The notes: generated from the sequence alone by a model not told the origin. A stretch of 64,000 nt of DNA from Bombyx mori (GCF_030269925.1 NC_085112.1:2791501-2855500); one strand, 5' to 3'. Shown: positions 22,291 to 35,900, counted from the stretch's first letter. Program-made: numbers and translations.

Positions 22291-25050
22291 AAATACTCGA
22301 AGAGATTTAAGAAGAATTTTTTTATTGAAGGGATTGGTTTATAAATACTGTGTTACGGTTCTGGCAGATATTATATATATAAGTATTCTATAAATCGTTT
22401 TATTTAGGAAAAAAAAAACAGTAATGTACTTTCTTCTCCTCTGTTGGCAAAACAAAATTTGAAAGTAAACTTAGTAAATAATGAAGAAAATATAATTAGA
22501 AATAGTTTTCCTCATCTTTACAGAAAATTTAATGATAAAAGACAAGACAAAACTTAATAAACTTAATCTAAATATTCAAGAGTCGTGTTTTTGAATTACG
22601 ATTAAATTATTATTAGTCGAACACAAAATCTTGTAAATAGTAAAAATTAAGGACTCGTTGCAAGGAACTTGTTTCCTTAAAAAAATACCTACTTGACCAT
22701 TGTTCGTCTGCTTTTTCAAAATCACTGAATATAAACTGGTCTGTGTGTTTTTCTTTAATTTTATTATAATAATATAATATAATTAGCTTATAGAATCTGT
22801 TTATTGGCACTTCGAAATTGACTATTAAAATTGCATATTTTCCTCTCTTTAAAATTTTTCAGAGAACTTCGTTGTGAAGTAAAAATTAATGCACGGACAA
22901 GGCAGTAATCAATACAGATCGTAGATTATAAATTAATAACGTATTTTCTCTACTAATATTGTTCATAGCAGCAAAATAATGTATATAAATATAACAGTGT
23001 GTTATACAATAATAATGTGCATAAATATTTTATAACAAAACTCCAAGATAATTAAGATGTCTCACGCCTTGAATTCTCTAATTTTAAGGATGAATATTTC
23101 TAAAAAAAAGGGGATAACTAGTAACAGTCGGAAATAGTTTTATCAATCGACTGACACGCAAACTCTCCGTGCAAACACGGTGAACCACAAATTCGATTGT
23201 TGTCGGTGAACTTTAGAAGTACCAGCGTAGATTGAACTCTCAAGTGTAACGCTAACCTAACCGTTTGATAAAGTCGACTAATATATTCTTTATAATCATA
23301 TGAATTGCTATTGAAAAAGTAATGAGCAGATGAGTTCAAAAGATGTACGATTATCTCTGTTGATCTTGTTAGATGAGATCAAAGCGTACGACAAAGTACT
23401 TGGCGACAAAACTGACACGATAAATCAAATCTAATTCAGATTAATATTGTAATAATAATTTGTTTGTTTTTATCAGTCATGTTTCATCATATTTCATGAC
23501 CAAATCACACCATATTGGGTTGTTAGTGAATCTATCTATCTTTGTCTTTAACCACCAAAGTATGCAGGTTCGATATTCAATTGATCAGACATCAATTTAG
23601 AATGAATACGCTATTTATTTCATGAATTGTCAACCATATGGGCATACAATAAAAAAGATTTCCTCGCAAGTGCTGTAAAATAAAAATAAAAACGTGTGGT
23701 ACTCGTGAACTGCCGCGGTAAAGCTATTGCAAAGCATTTTTTATCAACTTATGCAATTATAATTAGACAATGATAATTTAATATTAAAACAATAATAAAA
23801 CAAGACCACGCTATATTAAACATGAATAAAAGCAAAACCTTAACTGTCCCCTTCACACTCATATGCTAGAGAGAAATGGGCAGACTTTTCATGATGCGCA
23901 TGCAGTGTGACGTCACGCCACGCGCTTATTCACAAATACTACACAAGCGCAACGTGTGAATGTGTTGAACGCGAGCTACATGGTAGGCGGAGTGAGGGGT
24001 GTCAGGTTTTTTCGTTACGGAATTTCATGATTCGGTCGCCGTGCTCAAGGTCCGCGATAAAAGCTATGCAATAGCTTAAAAATAAAAACAAACAATTCTG
24101 AATTTCTCTCGGAGCTGAAGCAACATTGGCCTAAAACTCGTTTTTAGTACGAAAGAATGTAAAATTACAATAGAAACACAAGAAATTTTCCTGTACGGAT
24201 CAAGTTTATCTGGTCAGTTATGTTACCTCCGGTCCGGACGCTCGAGTGAGGCTAACGAAGTTGCTTCCCCGGTAGGGACGCACTGATTACATTGAACTGA
24301 ATGTATTTAGTCGCCCGACGCTGGTCGTGTTCGCTAAAGACAGATACTGATTCCCAAGTCCACATTGTAACAGTTTTAGCTTAGAATTAAGTTCTCCTGA
24401 ATTACATAGTATGCTCAGTTAAGGAATAATTTAGTCAGAACTGTGAATTTAATTTTTTTTGGAAAGAAGTTCCGTATACCCTAACCGGGAAAAAACGTCC
24501 GTAACGTAAGATTTTTATTACTAATGCACTCAGTGTACGACTTAACTTTGTAATAACGTACAAAAAATAACATATTTTTTTATCATTCATTGACCACGAT
24601 CTCAGAGCGTTCGTTTGCGCAATACACTAACTCATAATTATGCAAACAACTGTGAATGAAGTGTACCACAATAAGTTCGCACGTCACCGAATGACTGTGG
24701 GTTGTTGCAAAACCTTCATTTTTATTTTCTTTATACCTCGAATAGAACTTAAAATTAATATTTTTATAATAAGGAATTCCTTCTTACCCGGTGTCTCACG
24801 ACACCACACATCTTTTTTGTTGTTGTTGTAGGAACTAGAATCACGTGCTTATATAAATAGATGTTCTTCTTATCGTCTTTATCCCGCATTATTCGGGGTC
24901 AGAGCTGCAAGTCTTCTTATCATGCTGCATCCGGATTTGGAATGAGTTTTACGATCGACCGCTTTTATTGTTTCTTTGTTCAAAAGCCAGACTTATACTT
25001 TTACTGTGTTTCTCTGGCTTCGTCCGTTTTTGGTTATATTATTTCCATTT
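22291..25050. other. 2.7 kb without recognised repeats
   Basis: The longest repeat-free block. It holds a perfect CRE palindrome TGACGTCA at 23908-23915 in a CpG-richer patch (~23880-24060), and no credible exon. Possibly a regulatory part of the proposed CCHa2 first intron. Confidence 0.4.
23880..24070. promoter_or_regulatory. CpG-richer patch with CRE palindrome
   Basis: TGACGTCA at 23908-23915 followed by cgccacgcgc and gaacgcgagc in AT-rich surroundings, 3 kb upstream of the first CCHa2 coding exon. It could be an intronic enhancer or alternative promoter; no TATA box or donor is obvious. Confidence 0.25.
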
Positions 25051-25059
25051 TATCATTAT

Positions 25060-25193
25060 ATCAGGTCTCACTTTTAACAGTAAAACGGTTGCTCCGCCTT
25101 TCAATCCGAAACGCATTACTGTTTCACGGCAGAAATAAGCAGGATAGTGGTACCTACCCGTGCGGACACACAAGTCATCCTACCACCAGTAAA
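25060..25193 (-). mobile_element. Bm1 SINE, partial
   Basis: Only the 5' half of the body (gcattactgtttcacggcag..ctaccaccagtaaaag) remains. Confidence 0.85.
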
Positions 25194-25654
25194 AGTAGTA
25201 AAGTTACTAAATTTATATAAATACAGCCGTTACTACAGTATTTTAATCTCCAGACGTCAATTAAATATATATAAATAAAAAATTCTTTAATTCAAAGGAA
25301 AACGAATGTTTCTTTTAATAATAAATATTTTTGGGCTTTGATGTCGGAGAGCCAATACAAGTGTTGTTTCCCTTCGATTATAATTGAGGTATTTTCGGCG
25401 GATTTTATCAAAGCCATTCACAGTAATGTTCATATTGTAGTATTTATTTGTGTTTTTATAAGGAGACCGATTTTTTTCTTTTGTTTTACTAGTGCTTAAA
25501 ATACATAATATTCTTTAAGATTTTGCACGGATAAAAGGCGAGGAGAGTAGTAAGGAGTGTATAAAATTAGCGTGGCGCAGTTTTAACCGATCAGATACCC
25601 AAAGGCTGTAATGACCGGTTTATATGCGGCGAACCTCCTTATCTTCCATTGTCG

Positions 25655-26357
25655 AGGTCGTCGTGGCCTAAAGGATAAGACGTCCAGTGCATTCGAATCT
25701 AGCAATGGAACGGTGTTCGAATCCAGCAGGCGGGTACCAATTTTTCTAATGGAATACGTACTTAACAAATGTTCACGATTGACTTCCACGGTGAAGAAAT
25801 AACATCGTGTAATAAAAATCAAACTCACAAAATTATAATTTGCGTAATAACTTTTTTTTTTTTTTTTATTGCTTAGATGGGTGGTCGAGCTCACAGCCCA
25901 CCTGATGTTAAGTGGTTACTGGAGCCCATAGACATCTACAACGTAAATGCGCCACCCATCTTGAGATATAAGTTGTAAGGTCTCAGTATAGTTACAACGG
26001 CTGCCCCACCCTTCAAACCGAAACGCACTACTGCTTCACGGCAGAAATAGGCAGGGCGGTGGTACCTACCCGCCCGGACTCACAACAGGTCCTACCACCA
26101 GTAATTACGCAAAACGTACTTGTGGTAGGACCTCTTGTGAGTCCGCACGGGTAGGTACCACCACCCTGCCTATTTCTGCCGTGAAGTAGTAATGCGTTTC
26201 GGTTTGAATGGTGGAGCAGCCGTTGTACTATACTGCGACCTTAGAACTTATATCTCATGGTGAGGGGTGGCATTTACGTTGTAGATGTCTATGGGCTCCG
26301 GTAACCACTTAACACCAGGTGGGCTGTGAGCTCGCCCACCCATCTAGGCAATAAAAA
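25655..26357 (+). mobile_element. Bm1 SINE with head, split by an inverted Bm1
   Basis: Head and linker at 25655-25848 (gtcgtcgtggcctaaaggat; B box gtgttcgaatcc) and body at 26110-26357 are one element opened at tttgcgtaat by the minus copy. Confidence 0.85.
25850..26107 (-). mobile_element. Bm1 SINE nested inside an opposite Bm1
   Basis: T-run to ccaccagtaattacgc. Younger than the surrounding copy; together they form a large imperfect inverted repeat. Confidence 0.9.
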
Positions 26358-26444
26358 AGTAGACAAGGGCGCCATCAACGTTATAAAAAAAATCACCATC
26401 CCCTCTTTCTCTGCTCCGAAATATACGTCAGACAGAAAACTGTG

Positions 26445-26685
26445 GTGGTCGTGGCGCCGACGACCGCCAGTCTGGCGTCCCGAGGGGGAGGGTGATGGGA
26501 GAGATGTGCTCCGCACTAAACGCTTCACTTTCCCCCCTTTGCTTCTTCATGAGTTCTGTCTCATGCGAGGTTCGGACGTTGGTTGTTGAGCGACAGGAGG
26601 TTTTGGTCAGTTCCACTCTGACATGCTTCGCCCTCCATCCCCAGTGGAGGGCGGAAGTCCGGCGAATTCCTCCTGAAAAAAATTA
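26445..26685 (+). mobile_element. R1-clade LINE 3' UTR fragment
   Basis: cgtcccgagggggagggtga and the following ~200 bp match the 3' UTR of the element at 57046-58380. It ends ~225 bp before the acceptor of the first CCHa2 coding exon. Confidence 0.85.
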
Positions 26686-26910
26686 TATTACGCAATATTA
26701 ACGAGAATATGACTTTCGCCTCTTACGAAGCGTCCCAGGGACATTGTCATGTCCATTGGCTTCGGTGACGTCTAAACTTTAAGCGGGCTGAAACTCCTTT
26801 GCTGATTGCAGCGGAAAAAGAAGCGAACTGTTGTCACTAGTTTAATTTCAGTACCACGTACTTAAAAATATGAATGGTATGAAAAAATTAATACATTCGT
26901 TTTATTGCAG

Positions 26911-26988
26911 TTTCAACAATGGCTCAGATCTACTTAGCGGTGTCCATCGCAGCCTTGCTGATGATGTCACAAGGAGTGAGTGCTAAAC
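26911..26988 (+). CDS. CCHa2: CCHa2 first coding exon: signal peptide
   Basis: Acceptor tttattgcag ends at 26910, followed by 8 nt of 5' UTR, ATG at 26919, then 23 codons plus one base before donor C|GTGAGT at 26989 (phase 1). It encodes the whole signal peptide and the Lys of the first Lys-Arg site; the Arg codon is split by the intron. The acceptor shows that the 5' UTR continues in an upstream exon. Confidence 0.93.
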
Positions 26989-29900
26989 GTGAGTATTACA
27001 CTTCTAACTTATAACTATGATGATGCATCATTGGTAATGCAACCATTTTAAACTATATATTTTATTTCTTGAATATCTACTTATATACTTATAAACATGT
27101 CGCAGAATGAGCCGATATGTTAATTTTTAAAAATTTATGTATATACATAAATTTCATTGAATGGTATAATATTTTTTTAATTTATTGCTTAGATTGGTGG
27201 ACGAGCTCACAGCCCACCTGTTGTTAAGTAGTTACTGGAGCGCATAGACATCTACAGCGGCTGCCCCACCCTACAAGCCGAAACGCATTACTGCTTCATG
27301 GCAGAAATAGGCAGGGTGAATGAATATTTAAAAAAAACTAATTTTTAAAATAAAATAAAAAATCTAATATTTCAAAAAAAAAAAAAGACATGCCCGCTGA
27401 GTTTCTTGCCAATTATTCTCAGGACGGAGGCTAATTCTTGTGAATTGGCGGTAGTTCTTTTGACGTTCAACAAGTATGTACTTTCATTTATGTTAAATAA
27501 AACTTTTTTGATTTGATTTGATTTGATTTGGTGTTGGTACCTACCCGTGCGGACTCACAAGAGGTCCTAAGACCAGTAATTACGCAAATTATAATTTTTG
27601 CGGGTTTGATTTTTATTACACGATGTTATTTCATTAGAAAAATTGGTACCCGCCTGCGGAATTCGAACACCGTTGCATCGCTCGATACTAATGCACCGGA
27701 CGTCTTATCCTTTAGGCCACGACGACGACTAATAACGTATGTGTTGTATTTATTTTATTCTTATGTTGATTCGTTGTCTAAGTAGTTCATAATAAACACT
27801 ACTTAAAACAACATGACTGTCGGGTTAAAGCAATCGAAACGAGTTGTAATTTGTTGCAAAACATTACCCTAAACTTCCATCCGAGATATCTGGATATATA
27901 TTGGTTTGATTGTTAAATATTTCCATTTATTCGTTCCACGTCGAATGACTCCGGAATCCACGTTTTTGGGTTTTAAACGAAAATCCCAAACAATGACCGA
28001 TGAATGAAGGTCCGAAAATTGAGCATTTGTATGTGTTCCACTCGGTCTCACATCGCATCTTGAATATCAGAATCGCCTTACTGATCGACGCGTTTTCATT
28101 TGTGGCTATAAAGGTCTAATGCATAGAAAATTATCGGAGGAGAAATTTTAGAAAAAAAATTTGTTTGCGATATGTTACGATATGTTTCACAATCTCACCT
28201 GGGAAAATTAAATTCAAATCTCCGATATGTTGGAGTAAGAGTTGACCTTTGAAATGGTGACGGTTTCAAATAATAGGTATAACAGTAGACCAGGACTCGG
28301 GATAGGAATCGAGGATAAGAAAGAGGAGACAGTTAAAAATTAAGGTCAGGATTTGTTGCTGACGAATGGTTAAGAGATGGTAGGGAACAAATTAGTGAGC
28401 AGGGTGATGTCCAATTCCCCTTTTCTATTCATCTCAGAGAAAAGTAGCCTCACATCATTTTTGACCCACTTTCAAGAATATTTGATTAATATTTCTCGAC
28501 ATTACTGGTGGTAGGACCTCTGGTGAGTCCGCACAGGTAGGTACCACCACCCTGCCTATTTCTGCCGTGAAGCAGTAATGCGTTTCGGTTTGAAAGGTGG
28601 GGCAGTCGTTGTAACTTTTTTTTTTATTTTTTATTTTTTTATTGCCTTTGTAGGCAGACGAGCATACGGCCTACCTGATGGTGAGTGGTTACCGTCGCCC
28701 ATGGACTTCAGCAATGCCAACGGCAGAGCCAAGCCGCTGCCTACCGCTTAATACTCTCCACAAGCCTCGTTTGAAGAAGGACATGTCATAGCGCTCGGGA
28801 AACACCGTGGAGGGGAGCTCATTCCATAGGCGGATGGTACGGCTATACTAACTATACTGAGACTTTAGAACTTATATCTCAAGGTGGGTGGCGCATTTAC
28901 GTTGTACATGTCTATGGGCTCCAGTAACTGTTCTCTCAGTTCTGAATCTTAGTTTTGGTTTAACAACGACTTTCGGCACCAAAAACATATTATGTTAGAT
29001 CAAAATAATAGTTAATGTTGTAGTAAGTAGCATAGTTACATAAAACACACCGAATTCGAGACCAGCCAAAGCGACTAACAAAATAAACAAGGTTCGGTCG
29101 ATTCCACAACCAATACCCGCTATCCATAACTTAACTTCAACCATATTGTTTAAGTTACAACTTGGCAAGCCGATTGTTGTTTTAACGTTTAAGATGAACA
29201 AATGCGAAAAGTTTTGTGACGTTCCTACTAAGCAAATTGGCCTATGTTATAACGTTATAACGTTGTAGCTGTTTTCACGTGTCTGCTTTATTTGATCGCT
29301 ATTTATTACTTCCGCTCTTAGTTTTTGTTCCTTTCACAACTTTATTTATATTACATCAAAAGTAACATAAAAGTACAAAATTAACTATACTGAGACCTTA
29401 GAACTTATATCTCAGGGTGGGTTATTTTTTAATTTATTTTTTATTGCTTTGATGGGTGGACGAGTTCACAGCCCACCTGGTGTTAAGTGGTTACTGGAGC
29501 CCATAGACATCTATAACGTAAATGCGCCACCCACCTTGAGATATAAGTTCTAAGGTCTCAGTATAGTTACAACGGCTGCCCCATCCTTCTAGCCGAAACG
29601 CATTACTGCTTCAGGGCAGAAATAGGCGGGGTGGTGGCACCCACCCGTGCGGACTCACAAGAGGTCCTACCAGCAGGAGAGCCATTTAATGTTTAAAATT
29701 TGGAAAAAATATTATAACAAAAAAACTTCAGCTTTTTGAATGGAATTTAAACTTAATTGAAGATCAATTAAAAACATCGAACTGCTGATGCTAATTACAA
29801 ATAAAACGGACCTTTAAAAAGATAAATGTCGCTTATACCAATTAACCTTTCACTCCTGGATAATTATGAATAACACATTGAATGGGTGAAAAGAATTCAC

Positions 29901-32900
29901 TGTTTTCAAGTCTGTCTGCATTCGGCTTGGATCTTATAGGATTTTTTTGACGTACTGTCTTTTTAGCGCATTTTGATTGTTATTTTTAGGATGAATTAAA
30001 AATAACTTTGTTAAAATAGATTAAACAAAATTCTTTATGAAAGCTCCCGACAATAGCTCTTGCGGTCGATAAATAATTTTCGAACGAACTGAACGAAATT
30101 TAAAAGCTCTGGCTTAAAAACAAACTTAATTTACGAAAATGAAACGTAACAAATAAGCTCGATAAAAGTTTGCGATCAATCAGTGGGTGTTATGTGGTTC
30201 GATATTTGTATTTGTTAAAAATGTCAGATTGGATAAAATTAGCGACTGACTGGTATCGTTTGAACGTTATTTATGATATGTTATATTTCCATTGCTGCAC
30301 CTTTTTTTTCGGGATCGGGGTTCGAGTTTTCTCACGATATCCCCACGCCGAGAGGGCGCGCAGTGTATGTAAATACATATGCTTGCGATACCGCGATTCC
30401 GATCCGGTGGTAGATTCAGCGAAGCACTGCTCTTGCTAGGGCTAGTGTTAGCAAATTCTCTGAGGTTGAGTCCGTGAGTTCACCTACCCGTCCGGGCTTA
30501 GCTGGAATAGCCTCTTAGGCTACTTAGCGAGGGGAGGGTGATGGGAGAGATGTGCTCCGCACTAAGCGTTTCACTTCTCCCCCTTTGCTTTTTCATGAGT
30601 TCTGTCTCATGCGAGGTTCGGACGTGGGTTGTTGAGCGATACGAGGTTTTTAGTTGTTTCGACTCCGACATGCCCCGCCCGCAATGACGGAGGACTGGCG
30701 ATTTCCTCCTGAGCAAAAGAAAAGCTACCAGCGAATAGGTACGGAAAGGGTAAAAAAAATATGCCTACTATAGCCACTGTTTCCTGTAACTAGTGCTTTG
30801 TACTATTCTATTAATCTGTTTCAGGGAATACTTTCCAAACTACATACCCTCAGATATCGCTTTGAATATAAAAAAATCTATTAAGTAGTGGTTAACTATT
30901 ACGTCAATTTCGGAGTCAATAATATTTGGAGCAATCCTTGTTCTGTTAAAGAGAGTCTTAAAGTTTTTGAGAATTAACTAAAGTGGGAAGCGCCCGTGAA
31001 CTATGCACGCAATGGACGCTTTCTTGTTAAGTTAACACCGTGCAATAAAAATCAAACCCGCAAAATTATAATTTGCGTAATTACTGGTGGTAGGACCTCT
31101 TGTGAGTCCGCACGGGTAGGTCCCACCGCCCCGCCTATTTCTGCCGTGAAGCAGTAATGCGTTTCGGTTAAAAGGGTGGGGCAGCCGTTGTGACTATACT
31201 GAGACCCTTAGAACTATATCTCAAGGTGTGTGGCGCGTTTACGTTGTAGATGTCTATGGGCTCCAGTAACCTCTTAACACCAGGTGGGCTGTGATCTCGT
31301 CCACACATCTAAGCAATAAAAAAAAAGAAAAAATAAGTGGACGTACCCAATTTTTTATTCATTTCGATTGTCACTCGCAATGTATCAACTTTGGGCAGAC
31401 CTTGGCTTACTATTGAACGATAAGTATCGTAAAACTAACTCCAAAACAATGAAATCGTAATTCTGTTCTGATCTCTCATGAGTTTACGTGAGATAAGTGT
31501 CATAAACTGATACAAGTACACAGGATTCTCACAACAAAGACTCGAACGATGAGAGGAAAAATTCCGTGAACCCAGAGATGGAGATAGAACACGGCGTATG
31601 TAACTTTGGTTCTTAATTCAATGAGTTCGGTACGGAGTTATAATGAGTACATCGAAATATCTGAGTTTATCAGATTACTAGCGGACCGCTTCAGCTTCGC
31701 TTGGGTCTTTAATAAAAAAAATCCAAATTAACAATCACTAGAGGTCCCGCAGTAGTCGAAATTCGACTATAATTAATTGGAATTGTAAGTTTGTACACTA
31801 TTTATTATGATTGTATTTTATACTTCTATAATCACTAATTTCGCCAAGACTAAACTATAAAAAATATTAACAAAGACAAACAATATTTAATCTATTCTCA
31901 ATTTGACAACAGACGTCAAGAACAAAAGTTTGACAATAAATAGTATGGATGCGTGTGTGCGTCAAATACATGGTATGTAGTGTGTGTAATGTTTTCTTTA
32001 TTGATTTAATGTATCTTTTATGCATTATTTTAAAAAAATATTAGCATTGCGTACTTCTTCTCTATATTCTCTATAAGTGTGGAAAATTTCATATTCCTCC
32101 GTCCGCGCAATTTTCGTAAAAAGGGATACAAAGTTTTTGCTTCACGTATTTAAATTTTATAAATAATACACACACATCAACCCTTCTATTTGCGTCGGCT
32201 TACTAAAAAACCAAATTATAAAGATATTTTTGAATAATCGTGGGTTACATTATTGGAGTTTTAGCAAGGATAACTATAAAAAAAAAAGAATACTCTATGT
32301 CACACGGGGATAGTCTAGCTTCCAAACAGTGAAAGAATTTTTCAAATCGGTTCATTAGTTTCGGAGCCTATTCAATACACACAAACAAACAAATCTTTCC
32401 TTTTTATAATATTAGTATAGAAGACTATAATATCTATATCGAGAGATAAAACGCTAGGTAAGCGACATTTTTGCAAATTTACCGGAGAGACATTTAAAGT
32501 TTGAAATTTGGAAAAATATCATGCTAAAAAAACTTCTTTAGCTATTTGAACGGAGTAAACTTAATTGAAGTTCAATTAAAAACATCGAACTGTAATCTAC
32601 TTAGTCTGGCCATAAATACTGTTACAATTAAAAAAAAAAAAAACTATTGCAATTAACATTTATTACTTTTACAGTGTGTTAGTTTAATACATAAATATAA
32701 AACAATTTAAAGTATAAATAGCTTATTCGAAGTGGTCTCCATTGGCTGCAATACAGTCCTTTAAACGTTGAGGCCAGTTTTCAATAGAAGCACGCACTCT
32801 TTCTATGGGAAAATTTTTCACTGCCAATCGTACGGATTGTTTTCATAAATTGCTGTTCGTTAGTCTCGCTAAAACTCGAGAACGTCTGGACCGAATTGAC

Positions 32901-35900
32901 TAATTTTGGTCTTAAATTACTTGTGGAAGTCCATAGAAGGTTTAAAAGGTGAGAAAATATGAAAATGATCGGAATTATATAAAAACAAACAATTTTGTTT
33001 TTCCTTTGATGTATCCTCCGTCGGACGGATTCCTTTTGTTTGTTTTCAGTTTATTTTATACAAAAGTTTAGGTATTTGATTTATCAATTGAGGCACTACG
33101 AAGTCTGTCGGGTCTGCTAGTACCAAAATAAAACGCAACTTTAATTAAAAAGATTAATGTTGTGTTTTAAGCGAAATGTCTCTTAAACAACGTTCCACCC
33201 CTCGATATACGAGTATATAAAACCTGCCGCAATTAATATATAAAATCATTACGTTTTACATTTACAAGCAGCATTTGCTTTATCAGATGCAATATTAAGT
33301 AGTTATTTATTTATTTATTTAGTTGCACCAATTATTTATCATTAGTAATCCGTTTTATTTTTTGACTCCACTACGCAAACATTGTGGTTTGTTGCACATA
33401 AAAAGAACTTTGGATTATGGAAAACTAAAAATACAAAGGTTCGGATTCTTTCATTATTTCATGTTTCTCCAACGTCCGCGCGGATGAGCAGTCGTGTATA
33501 GATGGATTTGAGGTTCGTTAGGGGTAATCCTATGTGGTTGCACTGTTTGTTTAGATTGCTTATGTCGTACATGATTTATAATCTTTCCTTTTGAGCTAGA
33601 GAGTTAGAGAAAGATTGGTAATAGGCGCTGCGGACTTTAATTGCGACTTCGATATTGTGTGTGTGTGTTTTTATTTCCTCTAATACTTCCTATACTGAGA
33701 CATTAGAACTTATATCTCAAGGTGGGTGGCGCATTTACGTTGTAGATCTCTGTAGACTCCAGTAACCACTTAACACCAGGTGGACTGTGAGGTCGTCCAC
33801 GCATCTGAGCAATAAAAATAAATAAATAAAATGGTCTAGAGAGACCATGTCAGCATCACTGGGCTAGCAGGCGAGCTCACGGGGCTCAAACCTGATGACG
33901 TTGCTAACACGAACCCTAGTAAGAGATGTGCTTCGCAGAATCTACCTCCGGATCGGAAACGTGACCCGCTGAGAAGATCCGGCGAGAAACTCATTGGGCT
34001 GTGTCTGTGGGTTAATTTACTCGCCGAGCCCTTCGTCGCAAGTGACGGGTTCGACGAGAACGATGACCGGAGTTATCTGTTAATGGCTGCGTATCGCCAT
34101 TCTTCGGCGTATAGAATTAAGGGGGGTATTAGGTATTTTGGATGTTTAAGGATCGCGAGCTCGCCTGCTTCATATGCAACAATTAAATAATGCTACCCGC
34201 TAAGAGGATCTGGCGAGAAACTCAGGAGTTTCATCAATGGGCTAGTTCGTCTAATGGAAAGTTAGAAAGTCATTCTCATTGACTTCACCGATTCATTTGA
34301 AAATTTGCACACGCATCAGAGACCTAGCTGAGAAATAGCTGAAGAAGTTTTTTATTTGTCATAAATTATTACCAAATTTAACATTTTCAATGACTCTCCT
34401 GTAAAGTTGGAAAAACGTCGTTTAAGACAAATAACTTTTAACCTGTCGATATGATGACTATATCATTAGTGGTAACAGATTTGCTACTAATGCATTCACT
34501 ACTCCTCTCATAATGTTATACCAAAGTAAAGTATTGTATAAATTTTCCAAAATTCCAAATCATTGGAATAAAAAAATCCTCTTGTCCTTAACCATAAACG
34601 GACTTATCGTGACCAGAGAGATAATATTATTAGTTTTTGATAAGTTGCATATAATTTTTTTTCAAGTCACTGAAAACATAGGTAATATAGTTATGTATAC
34701 GCATTAAATAATAAGCATGAATCATAAATGAACAATTGCAAACCTTGACACGGCTTCGAACAAAAGTGCTCCAATATTTATATTCAATGGAATTTATACT
34801 TTATCGATTTTGAATGAACTCGAACTATAATTGGATGTACGTCATTGCCATGCTTATGTTACGCCGGTAAGAGTAACGCCATCTATCGCCGAATAGTCGA
34901 ACGAATATCGAAGGATCTAATAGCACCTAGAACGCTCGAGTAGTACAACGCCATCTATTGTCAGATAGCGGAAACACAATACTAGAAATGTATGGAATAT
35001 TCTCGATATTTCTAGGGATATGGTATCGGCTATAAAAGCGTTGCAGGGATGGCACGCAGTCAGTCAGTAGTCGGAATTACTCGAAGCGAAACAGCGAACG
35101 GATCACCTGAAGCGAAGCGGAACAAGTGAATTGAGAGTTTTAAAGTGTTTGTTGAGTGTTTTAAAGTGTTTGTTCAGTGTTGAACCCCAGCGCGTAACAC
35201 TAATATATATTTTTCTAATTCGAAGAAATTTTAATTTTCGCAAAATCGCCTGTTTTTTCAAGCAGACAATGAACCCTTTTGCGGTTACTGTTATTCTTTG
35301 GTAAAGATTTGTGGTGTTTATATTAGCGTGCGCCACGTGAATGATCACACGTTATATCGAATCGTCCTGATCCACTCTCGGAGATTTTAGGTAGTCCAAG
35401 CACCGGTCACCATTCTGTTTGAACTCGTTGAATGCGAGGAAGGGTACGTCATGTAAGACTGGTTCAGTGAACTGGTTGGCTAGTTAAACACTTAATGGGT
35501 CATACATCAGCTAATGTTAAGAGTGTTACAACGCGAATGAGATAATCGACCTCGAGAAGTGGGTTCGAAGTCTCAATGCGGATAACACGCACTCACACCC
35601 ACGCACCCACGATATCATAGGTAACTTCATTCAACCCGCAGAGTTTCCGGCGGATCTTCTCAGTGGGTCTTGATTCCGATCCGGTGGTGGATTCAGTGAA
35701 GCACTGTTCTTGGTAGGGCAGATGTTAGCAAAGTTTCACTACTGTTCTTGGTAGGGCAGATGTTAGGAAAGTATGTAACTGACTGAAACCCATGTGCTCG
35801 CCTATACGTTCGGTGAAGCTAGCATAACCGCTCGAGGTAACTAGCAATAGATAGGCAAAATAAAAAGTGATTTGAACATAAAAAGATAATTTGACTTTAT

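Larger units (their letters stand above)
32465..33190 (+). repeat. Repeat 'D', copy 2, opened by mariner and Helitron
   Basis: D runs to caattaaaaacatcgaactg at ~32592 and resumes at accaaaataaaacgcaactt (~33122). The gap holds a mariner remnant and a Helitron. Confidence 0.6.
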
